Source: Allobosea sp.
GTDB lineage: Bacteria; Pseudomonadota; Alphaproteobacteria; Rhizobiales; Beijerinckiaceae
Direction: 5' to 3'
DNA: 64,000 bases
Assembly (NCBI RefSeq): GCF_017308015.1
Contig: NZ_JAFKFW010000009.1
Span: 62,001 to 126,000 of the forward strand
The translations under genes were made by a program, and so were the position numbers. Under the pieces are notes generated by a model. It ran no database searches. It was not told where the DNA came from and worked only from the letters and a program-made list of their open reading frames with translations. Positions 34,957 to 43,180 of this stretch are shown in pieces. Every line of letters begins with the position of its first letter. Position 1 is the first letter of the stretch.

Positions 34957-35178
34957 TCAATGCCATGAAGTCGCATCGTCGTGAGCTCGGTCCCATTCCA
35001 TGATCGCTTGGACCAAGCTTGCGAGCTCGGCGGCCTCGGGGGAGCCTTCAGGAAAATCTGCAAGCTGCCGCGCGCGCTCGGTCGCGACTTCATAATCATC
35101 CAGATTCTCGATACGAGCCGCGTCTTTCGTTCGGGGGAGCGCTGTTGGAAGCGGCGTTGTCACATGTTCGAACGGCAT
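34957..35178 (-). CDS. Small antitoxin-like helical protein, intact member of a three-gene family
   Basis: 73 residues. YEVATERARQLADFPEGSPE and AAELASLVQAIMEWDRAHDD align with the damaged gene at 8145 and loosely with 41791. AAAGGAG sits at ideal distance before the ATG. A GGAAC-N17-TGTT near-promoter (35205-35230) is 27 bases upstream. The family resembles helical regions ahead of helix-turn-helix antitoxins, but has no DNA-binding motif itself. Confidence 0.6.
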   Translation of the reverse strand: MPFEHVTTPLPTALPRTKDAARIENLDDYEVATERARQLADFPEGSPEAAELASLVQAIMEWDRAHDDATSWH

Positions 35179-35204
35179 CGTTGATCTCCTTTCGCTGCTG
35201 ATCC

Positions 35205-35230
35205 AACAGAGCTACGACACTCGCTGTTCC
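35205..35230 (-). promoter_or_regulatory. EcfG-like promoter with one mismatch, GGAAC-N17-TGTT
   Basis: Upstream of the small gene at 35178. One -10 base differs from the exact sites. Confidence 0.4.
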
Positions 35231-35323
35231 CGTGCGGCTCCACCCCGATCGCTATGCGCGATAGTTCATGATCGTGCCCTGCCAGCGAAAGTCGGACGGC
35301 GAATAGATTTGAGGAGGGTAGCG

Positions 35324-35734
35324 ATGCCTGCGGAGGCGACCGTATTTGCCAGATCCTATTTTCACGGCACCAAGGCGGACCTGAGGCCTGGCGATCTGGT
35401 TGCCGTCGGGTATCAATCCAACTTCAAAGCTGGTCAGCTTTCCTGGGTTTATTTTGCAGGCACGCTAGATGCCGCGATCTGGGGTGCTGAGTTGGCGGCC
35501 GGTAACGGTCGGGAACGAATCTATGTGGTGGAACCAGGCGGACCGATTGAGGACGACCCAAACCTCACAGACAAGAAGTTTCCCGGCAACCCGACGCTGT
35601 CCTATCGATCTCGGCATCCACTGCGCATCATTGCAGAGGTCACGAACTGGAACGGGCACACGCCCCAACAACTGCGTGACATGAAAGATGGACTCGCCCG
35701 ACTTTCCGCAGAAGGGGCCAGCATCCTCGACTGA
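35324..35734 (+). CDS. arr: Rifampin ADP-ribosyltransferase (Arr)
   Basis: 136 residues from ATG 35324, after GAGGAGGG. YFHGTKADLRPGDLV, SWVYFAGTLDAAIWGAELA, YVVEPGGPIEDDPN and FPGNPTLSYRS are diagnostic for Arr, which transfers ADP-ribose from NAD to the ansa-bridge hydroxyl of rifamycins and so inactivates them. The frame is complete and of normal length (about 140). It is monocistronic, with no integron sequence seen around it. Environmental Arr proteins are common in soil bacteria. Confidence 0.93.
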   Translation: MPAEATVFARSYFHGTKADLRPGDLVAVGYQSNFKAGQLSWVYFAGTLDAAIWGAELAAGNGRERIYVVEPGGPIEDDPNLTDKKFPGNPTLSYRSRHPLRIIAEVTNWNGHTPQQLRDMKDGLARLSAEGASILD

Positions 35735-36328
35735 GCTTGCTGCCGCGTCGGCGTCAGATAATCGCTTGTGCTACGGGTGATACCGTACGCATTCCGGGGG
35801 GGCGGTTAGCGGCAGGATGCCCCCGCGCGTGCCGGACGATGGCCGACAAGGTGGGACGTTAAATGGCTGGCGCGCTCATCTGCTGGAGCGCTGCCAGCTC
35901 TGCTTTGTTCGTTCCCCTGATTCCGCAAAATGGCTCGGGTCAGAGTTTCAAGGCAATCCAACCATGGTTGCAATTGCTAGAGCCCCCCTTTCGTTGCAGC
36001 TCCATCGCCCAGGGCTTTGGGAGAGGATGGGCTACTCGGTCCGCGCTCATTGCATGGGCTGGTCATCCAAATAGCGGATTGCGATTGTGGCTAAGCACTC
36101 CATATCCAGTGAACGGTTCGCTGGCCGCTCCGGCCCCCTCCCGTCGGTGTCTGATCGCATCCGTTCCCCTCGAGGCTTTTGGCGTATTGCCTAGGCTTCT
36201 CCTTGGCCGGCTCCCTCTGGGAAGCCGGCCTTTTTTCTGAATCGATTCCTGCCGCTCTGATCTCTGTGTGAACTCTTGCCGAGGCCGTTCGTTAAGTCGG
36301 CGTCCGCTGCTGGGATGGGAGATGCAGA
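35735..36328. other. No supported gene; ends at a strong terminator
   Basis: 594 bases without a convincing frame; the 125-codon plus-strand frame here runs through a terminator hairpin and is rejected. A transcript coming from the left would stop at 36236. Confidence 0.55.
36205..36236 (+). terminator. Strong intrinsic terminator
   Basis: GGCCGGCT and AGCCGGCC form an 8-bp stem followed by TTTTTT. It lies 470 bases downstream of arr with no gene between, so it may end a long arr 3' UTR or an RNA encoded in the gap. Confidence 0.85.
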
Positions 36329-36661
36329 GTGATCAAACCGAGCATCCTGAGACGTTGGGCGTCTAGAATCCGCACCAAGGATCGTGCCGCCTACGTCGAG
36401 TATGTCCGCTCGACCGGCGGAGATGACTACAGTAGCACTCCGGGCAACTTGGGCTTCCAGATGCTGCTTCGGGATGTGCCGGATGGAACCACTGAGATCG
36501 AGACTCTGAGCTGGTGGGCCTCCGTCGAGGCCATCATCGCATTCGCCGGCGAGGACTATAAGAAGGCCCGCTACTACCCCGAGGACGATCGCTTTCTGCT
36601 CACGAAGCCCGAGTTCGTGACGCATTTCGAAGTGATGGTCGACGCCCGCCATGACAGATAG
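36329..36661 (+). CDS. Antibiotic biosynthesis monooxygenase-like (dimeric alpha/beta barrel) protein
   Basis: 110 residues from GTG 36329. RTKDRAAYVEYVRSTGGDDY, GFQMLLRDVPDGTTEIETLS and AFAGEDYKKARYYPEDDRFL follow the small ferredoxin-like ABM fold, in which two subunits form a barrel. Substrate unknown. Overlaps the next gene by 11 bases. A TGAAC-N16-CGTT site lies upstream (36271-36295), one base off the EcfG consensus. Confidence 0.65.
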   Translation: MIKPSILRRWASRIRTKDRAAYVEYVRSTGGDDYSSTPGNLGFQMLLRDVPDGTTEIETLSWWASVEAIIAFAGEDYKKARYYPEDDRFLLTKPEFVTHFEVMVDARHDR

Positions 36662-36989
36662 GTCCGCCTATCCCACAACACCCGACGGCCGTTACTTTCT
36701 CGTCGGGGGCAGGCTCTGGCGCGCGACCAATCCGGCACTTCCAGAAGAGCAACGTCATCAGCTTGTCGCTGAACTCATGGATGCTCGGCGAGCTGTCAAA
36801 GATGCAAAGCGCGGACGCGGCGAACTGGATGTCGCCCGTGCTCGTGTCGATTCCGCCAAGGTGAAGCTGGGTGAGCGAGGTCCTGCATGGTGGACCGATG
36901 GCGCACCGGACCTCAATCGCCACCTCGTCAAAAACACCGGTTATGCCGAGTGGGCTTTGCGGTTGAAGACGGCGGAAAGGCAAGCGTAG
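36651..36989 (+). CDS. Conserved-looking hypothetical protein
   Basis: 112 residues. PDGRYFLVGGRLWRATNPAL, then a charged helix (ELMDARRAVKDAKRGRGELD) and GPAWWTDGAPDLNRH. Proteins of this design are frequent in Hyphomicrobiales, sometimes misnamed as transport proteins; no membrane helix is present. Translationally coupled to the upstream gene. Confidence 0.6.
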   Translation: MTDRSAYPTTPDGRYFLVGGRLWRATNPALPEEQRHQLVAELMDARRAVKDAKRGRGELDVARARVDSAKVKLGERGPAWWTDGAPDLNRHLVKNTGYAEWALRLKTAERQA

Positions 36990-37253
36990 CGTGAAGCGAT
37001 CCGCAGCAAAGACCTTCGATCCTGACCATACAGGAGCTTCAGCGCCAGACCTCCGACCAGGGAGTGCACGACCAACGTAACCTCCCGAGGCCGCTAGACC
37101 GCCGACGATCTTTCGTTCCCGGCTTTGCGATAGGAACTCCGCGCCATTGCTAAGGTATCGAACAGGAGCGGCAACCGTTTGGCAAAATTACAAGATCGTC
37201 GATCAGCCACGGAAAGAGGCCATCAAGACCATCTGAAAGCCCTCGCTGCGCGG

Positions 37254-37400
37254 TCAATCGAAGAAGTGTTTCGCTACCCACGCCTCTTCGCTCATCGGGC
37301 GCGGCAGATCGAAAGGCTCGCGCTCGTCATCTTCCGGGAGATAACCGAGAACGACATAACGCACTCCGCCGTGACCATTTTTGACACGCTCTAGCGCCAT
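37254..37400 (-). CDS. Small hypothetical protein (third of three)
   Basis: MALERVKNGHGGVRYVVLGY then LPEDDEREPFDLPRPMSEEA to VAKHFFD, 48 residues; a TTG at 37427 would add nine. The frame is well balanced and opens right after the stop of the next small gene, in the same operon. No family recognised. Confidence 0.45.
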   Translation of the reverse strand: MALERVKNGHGGVRYVVLGYLPEDDEREPFDLPRPMSEEAWVAKHFFD

Positions 37401-37447
37401 GAGGCGGCGTTTCAGTTCAGGGCTCAAAGCGCGCCATCCTGGTCAAG

Positions 37448-37624
37448 TTAACTCAGCGTGCGATGCCCTTCCGGGTCATTGGTAGCCAACCACTGGCGCC
37501 AGCCTGGGTTATGCTCTTCCTCCAGCTTGGCATTGCACGCCCTGATGGCCGCCATCAGCTCGGCATCTGTCGTGCGCTCGATCTGCTTTTCTATGTTCCG
37601 GTCGGCGTGATGCTTTGCCTCCAT
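37448..37624 (-). CDS. Small hypothetical protein (second of three)
   Basis: 58 residues: MEAKHHADRNIEKQIERTTD, AELMAAIRACNAKLEEEHNP and GWRQWLATNDPEGHRTLS. Charged and helical. The ATG lies 30 bases downstream of the stop of the first gene. No family recognised. Confidence 0.45.
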   Translation of the reverse strand: MEAKHHADRNIEKQIERTTDAELMAAIRACNAKLEEEHNPGWRQWLATNDPEGHRTLS

Positions 37625-37653
37625 TCTGGCCAGCCGTCGCTGCAGTTATCCCC

Positions 37654-37836
37654 TCACTCTGCAAGCGCCTGCTCGCCAAGCCGAACGATAACGCAGACGA
37701 TGTGGAACGCGTCGGGGTCGAAAGCCTCAATCGCTGCCAGCCGTTCCGGCCGCTTAGCAGGAGCGCAGTTCACAACGTGACGCAGAATCCGCCGTAGGCA
37801 TAGCTTGGCACCCGCTGCTCGCTCCAATTTCGCCAC
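37654..37836 (-). CDS. Small hypothetical protein (first of three)
   Basis: 60 residues from GTG 37836: MAKLERAAGAKLCLRRILRH then VVNCAPAKRPERLAAIEAFD and FHIVCVIVRLGEQALAE. It opens a run of three small genes on the minus strand (to 37254) with 21-50 base gaps. No family recognised. Confidence 0.4.
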   Translation of the reverse strand: MAKLERAAGAKLCLRRILRHVVNCAPAKRPERLAAIEAFDPDAFHIVCVIVRLGEQALAE

Positions 37837-38081
37837 TCGCTCGCTCAGTCTTTATGGTGCTCCCAAGATTGCTGGCTGATAGCCGGCGGGCCAATTGATG
37901 CGGATGATGGATTCGCGTGCTGAGATGCGACCTCCAGCGAAGGCACGGAGGCATGCGGCTTCATTCTCCTCGGCTGTCGCGTAGAGGATCAAGCAGCGCA
38001 AAGGAACACGCGCGCGCAGCGCGGCCTCCAAGCGATTATCAAGCGCGTTCGCGAGATCGAAGCCTCGGCGAGGGCACCAGC

Positions 38082-38258
38082 ATGAGCCCGATCAGGATCA
38101 AACACCGCCAGGACAGGGCCAAGCCCGCCCGCCGCACCTACAGCGTCAACCCGGTCACCCTCCCGACCTATTCGTTCTATCGCCACCTGCCGGTTGTTTG
38201 CGTAGATGGGGAACCGGTCATTGGCTGCCGCGTCATCCCGCTGGATCCGCGCCGATGA
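38082..38258 (+). CDS. Small basic hypothetical protein
   Basis: 58 residues: MSPIRIKHRQDRAKPARRTY, then SVNPVTLPTYSFYRHLPVVC and PVIGCRVIPLDPRR. GAGGG precedes the ATG. Its stop overlaps the next start (ATGA), so the two genes are coupled. No family recognised. Confidence 0.5.
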   Translation: MSPIRIKHRQDRAKPARRTYSVNPVTLPTYSFYRHLPVVCVDGEPVIGCRVIPLDPRR

Positions 38259-38467
38259 GCTTGACCGATCGGCCGACGGCCGATCTGTTCGGCCCGCTGG
38301 GCATACTGGACCACGATGACGGCCCATTCGGAGATGGCATTGCCCTGTCCGGGGTCGAGCGTCACGAGGTTCTTTCCATCCTCCTCAACGACGCCCAGCG
38401 CCTTACCGACCACGCCCTGTCTATCGACAGCATGCGCCGCCGGCTGGGGGCCCTCGGGAATTGCTAA
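38255..38467 (+). CDS. Small acidic hypothetical protein
   Basis: 70 residues: MSLTDRPTADLFGPLGILDH, then FGDGIALSGVERHEVLSILL and QRLTDHALSIDSMRRRLGAL. Acidic, the partner of the basic protein just upstream, which would suit a complex; this is inference only. Confidence 0.5.
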   Translation: MSLTDRPTADLFGPLGILDHDDGPFGDGIALSGVERHEVLSILLNDAQRLTDHALSIDSMRRRLGALGNC

Positions 38468-38979
38468 TCGGGGTGGCCAATGCGCTCGACGGAGACCCCG
38501 ACCTTGAAATGGCGCCCGATCAGGAGGCCGCAGTGCGAGGACGAGGGAAGTCCCCACGACAATGGCTTGGCGGGTGCCGATCGCGCTGCCGAGCAAGGGT
38601 TCCTCTGCGGCGGCGTTTCTGCGAGGACGATTCCAAGAAGGTGACCGACATCACCGATGCCATTGCCGGCGGCGACCGCGCGACGATGCGCTAGGGCTTC
38701 GAACACTGGTCGATCCGAGAGAGGATTCGGTTGAACCGTTGTCACCCGGCTTGCTGGTCCTCGCGCTCAACCGGCTTTGGGTCGCCTTGGCTGAAGGCAG
38801 GGCGATGATGCCGGATGAGACGTGCGTTGCGCTCGATCTGTCGCCGGGCGGGGTGTGCTCCAAAGGCGCAACGCAAGCGAGACGCGACGGAGCGCGCTTA
38901 GCTCACCATATGATGACAAATTGAGAAGGCTTCAAAGCCTCCCGAGGAATCTGCATTCGCAAGCCTCGCCACATGCTTG
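38468..38979. other. No supported gene
   Basis: Several overlapping frames on both strands, none with a ribosome site or a recognisable domain. A plus-strand stretch (PLSPGLLVLALNRLWVALAE near 38730-38800) looks coding-like and could be debris. Confidence 0.45.
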
Positions 38980-39004
38980 GGAACTGATATCGAGGCGATA
39001 CGTT
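38980..39004 (+). promoter_or_regulatory. EcfG-type promoter GGAAC-N16-CGTT (two-domain PRC-barrel gene)
   Basis: Exact match, 16-base spacing, 102 bases upstream of ATG 39106. The longer leader distinguishes it from the other sites. Confidence 0.7.
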
Positions 39005-39105
39005 TCATATATCTTCCTCGCCCGACAGAATGGTGAGCGTGACGCCAGGGTCGCCCTCGTCACGAATTTGGCTGCGTTAGCCTCCAAGGTAGCCGGAGTA
39101 TTACC

Positions 39106-39666
39106 ATGCCTCACCGCTACAAAATTGGCGACCGTGTCGGCTTGGCCTTTGGCTTTCATGATCAAGACGCCATAGGCCTCTACGAGGTGACAGCTTTACT
39201 GCCGACGCGCCCGGACGGGGAGCCGCAATATCGCGTCAAAGGTAGTGACGATCGAGAGCGCGTCATCGGAGAGAAACAAATCGGAGCTCCGAAGAAGTCA
39301 GAGCCTGAGACGCGCACTCACAGGCCGCATAATCCAATCACAAGGGAACTGGATCGGCTCCGGGAGGCGACACCTCCGGAGAACCGACCACTATCGCGCG
39401 GCGATTTGCCAACTGACAAGTTGTATGGGGCCCCCGTCTATGACGCATCGAACAAAAAAATCGGGGCGGTCGTTCAAATTCATGGTGTCCGTGAGACACT
39501 CGAGGTCATAATCGATATAGGCGGGTTTCTCGGAATCGGTGCCCGTTCAATCGCCCTTCGTTCCGATGAAATCAGCTTCAGCAGGGCTGATGATGGGTCC
39601 ATTCGCGCGGTCACCAGGCTGGATGAGATCCAGTTGAAAGAACGGGCGACGCATATGGAGACCTGA
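39106..39666 (+). CDS. PRC-barrel protein with an extra N-terminal domain
   Basis: 186 residues. The N-terminal part (MPHRYKIGDRVGLAFGFHDQ, IGLYEVTALLPTRPDG, YRVKGSDDRERVI) looks like a small SH3/KOW-type beta domain. The C-terminal part (LYGAPVYDASNKKIGAVVQI, LEVIIDIGGFLGIGAR, ISFSRADDGSIRAVT) is the PRC-barrel also found at 25822-26115. RBS weak. Both PRC genes carry an EcfG promoter. Confidence 0.72.
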   Translation: MPHRYKIGDRVGLAFGFHDQDAIGLYEVTALLPTRPDGEPQYRVKGSDDRERVIGEKQIGAPKKSEPETRTHRPHNPITRELDRLREATPPENRPLSRGDLPTDKLYGAPVYDASNKKIGAVVQIHGVRETLEVIIDIGGFLGIGARSIALRSDEISFSRADDGSIRAVTRLDEIQLKERATHMET

Positions 39667-39946
39667 GACTTCTGGAGTTAGCCTGCGTCTCAGCTTGTTT
39701 TCAAAAAGAGGCCCGATCGGATTGCGAGTTCACCGATCGGGCCGGCCCGTTTGAGCGACGAGAAGGCGGAGCCAAGCCTCGGGGCTTAGATGGACTCTAA
39801 TACAAAAATTGTTCCAGAGAATTTCATGAACCTTTTCAACGTTATATACTGAAGGGTAGTACGTGATTTGAGGAGCTTGGAACCGATGAGTTCGTGGCCG
39901 AGTTGGAAGCCCATCGCACAACCTGTGCGCAACCGGAGGAACCAAC

Positions 39947-40264
39947 ATGAAACGGACGATTCTTGGAATGGTCGCGGCGTCTGCGCTGGTCGCCAGTTCC
40001 GCTGCTTTCGCTCAGAGCACCACCATCACCATCAGCCAGCCCGAGCGGACCAAGATCAAGGAATATGTGGTCAAGGAGAAGATGAAGCCCGTCATGCTCA
40101 AGGAGAAGGTCACGGTTGGCGCGACCCTCCCGGCCGACGTCCAAATCCATACTGCTCCCGCAGATTGGGGCACGAGCGTCAGCAAGTACAGCTACGTCTA
40201 CACTGACAACCACGTCGTGCTGGTGGAGCCTTCCAGCCGGAAGATTGTTCAGATCATTGAATGA
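39947..40264 (+). CDS. DUF1236 secreted protein
   Basis: 105 residues. Signal peptide MKRTILGMVAASALVASSAA, cut near AFAQ. The domain VKEKMKPVMLKEKVTVGATL, ADVQIHTAP and YTDNHVVLVEPSSRKIVQII is DUF1236, common in multiple copies in Hyphomicrobiales. Periplasmic, function unknown. GGAGG lies 8 bases before the ATG. Confidence 0.87.
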   Translation: MKRTILGMVAASALVASSAAFAQSTTITISQPERTKIKEYVVKEKMKPVMLKEKVTVGATLPADVQIHTAPADWGTSVSKYSYVYTDNHVVLVEPSSRKIVQIIE

Positions 40265-40323
40265 TAGAGACGATCAGAGCCGGGAGTCCGTCCGGCTCTG
40301 ATTCACGACCGGGCGAACACTAT

Positions 40324-40653
40324 CTATTCAGCCGCAGCGCTTACCGCCGCCAGATCGCCGCTGCTACCGCCGCCTCGGGCTTTCTCCTCGACAAATTTCA
40401 GCCGTACAGCCGCGGTGTTCGGCAGTTGTCGCTCCTCAAGCCAAGCGAAGAACTCAGCAGTTCGGATCGTCACGATTTGCAGCGCCCGTCCGCGCGCGAG
40501 CCAGGTGGTCATCACTTCCACGGCGTTGGCATGCCAGTCCTCATAATTGCTCGGCATGTCATCTTTATCGTGGGCGAGTTCCCATATGCGCTGAAATTCC
40601 GCGCGCTCGTACCACGGCAGAACTGCCGTGTACGTCTCGATGGTCGGTTTCAC
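40324..40653 (-). CDS. Hypothetical protein, 109 residues
   Basis: MKPTIETYTAVLPWYERAEF, then WELAHDKDDMPSNYEDWHAN and WLEERQLPNTAAVRLKFVEE. Soluble, alpha-helical by pattern, with several tryptophans. Its alanine-rich tail ends beside the convergent DUF1236 gene. Family not named here. Confidence 0.55.
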   Translation of the reverse strand: MKPTIETYTAVLPWYERAEFQRIWELAHDKDDMPSNYEDWHANAVEVMTTWLARGRALQIVTIRTAEFFAWLEERQLPNTAAVRLKFVEEKARGGGSSGDLAAVSAAAE

Positions 40654-40821
40654 TGTCTTGGCCGATCGTTCGCGTGCGACGCGAAAAGTGAGGGCTTGCG
40701 TCAGCAGATGGCTGACTTCGAAATCAGAGTGAATGCGCTCCAGCCCCGCACGTCAATCCGCCGCTTACTTATAAACCACCGTTTGAGCCTGCGAATCTGT
40801 CTTGAGGGGGCGGGCCGTATT

Positions 40822-41115
40822 TCAACGCGCTCGCCGTCGAGCAAGCAGAAATGCCGAGAGCGAGGAACGCAACCAGCTTCGGAGCGGTTTCAGCCTATCG
40901 TCGGCGCGCGCGGCATTTGCGTCGACTGTGCCAGCTGAACGATAATGCTCCTCTGCCTCGGCTGTCAGCTGAACCTGGCTTCCGACCCGCCGCGCCATCC
41001 GCTGGGCAGCCTCCACGACATCCGTAATATCGGTTGAGCGAGCGTACTCGGCGCCCGTCACATCCCGGAAGCACCACTCCGTATCGATGCGGCACACCGT
41101 CAAGATTTGAACCAT
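40822..41115 (-). CDS. Small hypothetical protein, DUF2188-like size
   Basis: 97 residues: MVQILTVCRIDTEWCFRDVT, STDITDVVEAAQRMARRVGS, then VQLTAEAEEHYRSAG and a basic tail. One beta-rich half and one helix suggest a small alpha/beta fold. No family confirmed. Confidence 0.5.
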   Translation of the reverse strand: MVQILTVCRIDTEWCFRDVTGAEYARSTDITDVVEAAQRMARRVGSQVQLTAEAEEHYRSAGTVDANAARADDRLKPLRSWLRSSLSAFLLARRRAR

Positions 41116-41162
41116 TGTCGTTCCTGAGCGAGACGGCTTTGAACGCCATAAGGAAGCCGAGG

Positions 41163-41398
41163 TTACCGCGCAGTTATGAATGCAGGAAGCAGGCCGTCGA
41201 TGGCAGAAACGACTCTCGCTTCCTCATCTGCAGTGGCAGGCAGTTGTGAGAGGCGTAGCTTCCAGTTGTCAAATACCCATTTCTTGAGCTTCGTATCATC
41301 CGCCAAACTCAATTCGTTCGGTGATATCGTCGGGGCGGCGGCTTTTTCGTTGAGATGTCTTGCGCAAGAAGCTCGCTTAACTCTTTCCGCTGCGTCAT
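41163..41398 (-). pseudogene. Small gene with a poly-A frameshift
   Basis: From ATG 41398 the frame reads MTQRKELSELLAQDISTKK and soon stops. Skipping one base in the run of five A near 41341 gives AAAPTISPNELSLADDTKLK, KWVFDNWKLRLSQLPATADE and a natural end at 41163. The restored product is about 78 residues. A simple A-run deletion explains the break. Confidence 0.55.
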
Positions 41399-41451
41399 AA
41401 CCCTACCGGATGAGAAGACGCGCTCTCCTCCCTCATCGCGCCTCTGGGGAG

Positions 41452-41712
41452 CTACCGCTTGTAGTCGGGGGACAGGCCCTCGTTGGGCTTCTTGCCCTCC
41501 GCCTCGGTCTCTTTCCCGTATTCGAGGTTCTGCTGGGAATTTGCGCCGCCCTGAGCCTCTGGGCGGCTTGCGTCAGGCTTTCGCTCTCGTTGTGTTTCCG
41601 GCGAGTCCGGCTTGGCGCCGAATCCTTCCCGCGTTGGCGGATGGATGGATTGAGCGACCACGCTTCCAACCATGAGCATTGAGGCCGCGATTGCCAGGGC
41701 AAGGTGTTTCAT
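41452..41712 (-). CDS. Small secreted hydrophilic protein
   Basis: 86 residues from ATG 41712. Signal peptide MKHLALAIAASMLMVGSVVA, cut at VVAQS; the mature part is rich in E, K, P and Q (ETQRERKPDASRPEAQ). ACGGAG precedes the ATG and an exact EcfG promoter stands 25 bases upstream. Likely a stress-induced periplasmic protein of unknown role. Confidence 0.68.
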   Translation of the reverse strand: MKHLALAIAASMLMVGSVVAQSIHPPTREGFGAKPDSPETQRERKPDASRPEAQGGANSQQNLEYGKETEAEGKKPNEGLSPDYKR

Positions 41713-41736
41713 CTGCTGCTCCGTTGATCTGGAGCA

Positions 41737-41762
41737 AACGCAGGCCCTGGAGGTGGGGTTCC
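41737..41762 (-). promoter_or_regulatory. EcfG-type promoter GGAAC-N17-CGTT (secreted small protein)
   Basis: Exact match on the minus strand, 17-base spacing. Confidence 0.78.
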
Positions 41763-41790
41763 TCCGGCCTGAATCTGGTGGAGGTAGCAT

Positions 41791-42000
41791 CTATTCCGAG
41801 CCCGTGCCGCTGGAGACGTCGTCGCTGGTTTTCTGCCTGCTCCGGCTAGCGGCCGTCGTTACGGCGAGCGATTGTTCGTAGAGCTTCACCGCGGCGTTGG
41901 TCGCCTCGAGCTCGCGCTGCTCTTCGTCACCCTTGTCGACGCCGGCGAGATAGATCGCGCGGTCCAGGGACGCGTTCAATTCGTCTTCATTGCGGATCAC
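41791..42000 (-). CDS. Small protein distantly like the 34957/8145 family, 5' end uncertain
   Basis: From GTG 42000: VIRNEDELNASLDRAIYLAG, then DEEQRELEATNAAVKLYEQS and a polar tail. The pattern of two helices with an acidic linker resembles the 8145/34957 family. An ATG at 42084 is in frame but lies antisense to UvrD-like sequence, so the native start may have been lost at the junction near 42050. Confidence 0.45.
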   Translation of the reverse strand: MIRNEDELNASLDRAIYLAGVDKGDEEQRELEATNAAVKLYEQSLAVTTAASRSRQKTSDDVSSGTGSE

Positions 42001-42054
42001 GAAACGGGCCAGATCGCGCGGAAGGTGCTTGGCGACGGTGAGGGTGTCCTGGCC

Positions 42055-42744
42055 GATGCCCTGACTTGGGCCGGCACCTTCCATGGCATCGGCGCGCGAT
42101 TGTTGCGCGACTATGCCGAACAGCTAGGCCTCGATCCCGTTTTCACGATCCATGATCGCGAGGACTCGGCCGACCAGATGAACTTGGTTCGGCATGATCT
42201 CGGCTTCTCCAAGATAGAGGCGCGGTTTCCGACGAAAGGCACTTGCCTTGCGATCTGTTCGCGCTGCGTGAACGCCGAGCTGCCGATCGAAGAGGTTTTT
42301 CGTCTGTCCCACCCATGGTGTGCCGCCTGGGCGGCCGAGCTGAAAGAGCTCTTTGCGGCCTACGTCGAGGCCCAAGCAGAGCCAGAACGTCCTCGATTAC
42401 GACGACCTGCTGTTCTGCTGGACGCAGGCCGTGACCGATCCCGATATTGCCGCGGACATTGGCGGTCGTTTCGACCACGTCATGGTCGACGAGTACCAGG
42501 ACACCAACCGTCTCCAGTCCCGGATCTTGCTTGCCCTCAAGCCTGATGGCCGCGGTCTGACGGTCGTGGGGGACGATGCCCAATCGATCTATTCGTTCCG
42601 CGCAGCCACGGTTCGAAATATCCTCGATTTTCCCGACAGCGTTCGTGCCGCCGGCCGAAATCATCACACTCGATCAGAACTACCGCTCGACGCGCCTTTC
42701 TCTCTGCGGCGGACGCCGTGATCGACCTTGCAGCCGAGCGCTGA
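42055..42744 (+). pseudogene. UvrD/Rep-type DNA helicase fragment with three frameshifts
   Basis: Segments in successive frames: LTWAGTFHGIGARLLRDYAE; then LDYDDLLFCW, VMVDEYQDTNRLQ (motif II, DEYQD) and VVGDDAQSIYSFRAA (motif III); then ITLDQNYRSTR (motif IV); then SAADAVIDLAAER. Shifts lie near 42371, 42640 and 42695. Both the Walker A N-terminus and the C-terminal half are missing. A dead helicase relic. Confidence 0.87.
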
Positions 42745-42789
42745 ACAGCTGGCGGGCGGACTGCTGTATCACACACGCCAAGGCGACGC

Positions 42790-43180
42790 GGCATCCAGAA
42801 TTCGGGATCGAACCGTCTGGGACGTCTATCAGGATGAGAAGCTCTCCCTGAGGCAGTTGCCAACCGTCGCCTTCGACGGCTTCCATGCGCTGCCGGCAGC
42901 GGTCTCCAAGACCCTGCTCGTGCGCTTCGACTACAATAAATACTCGGTCGAGGCTCGCGCGGAGGACCGGCCGGTGGAGATATGCGCCTATGCCGGTCGG
43001 ATCGTCATCCGGCAGGAGCGCGAGATTGTGGGCGGACACCTGCGCCGCTTCGGGCGCAACAGCATCGTCTACGATCCCTGGCACTATGTTCCTGTGCTGC
43101 AACGAAAGCCCGGCGCGTTAAGGAACGGCGCCGCCTTCACGCAGACGGTGCTGCCACCCGCCGATGCCCGCGTTGCCTGA
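42790..43180 (+). pseudogene. IstA C-terminal fragment of a third IS21 element
   Basis: RDRTVWDVYQDEKLSLRQLP, ALPAAVSKTLLVRFDYNKYS and IVYDPWHYVPVLQRKPGALR are the end of IstA. It covers the part missing from the copy at 33012-34019, in the opposite orientation and with enough differences to be another element. No terminal repeat or istB is seen. Confidence 0.82.

Noticed and set aside
35863-36240. 125-codon plus-strand frame after arr
   Set aside because: It reads straight through a strong terminator hairpin and T-run, so it is not a normal coding region.
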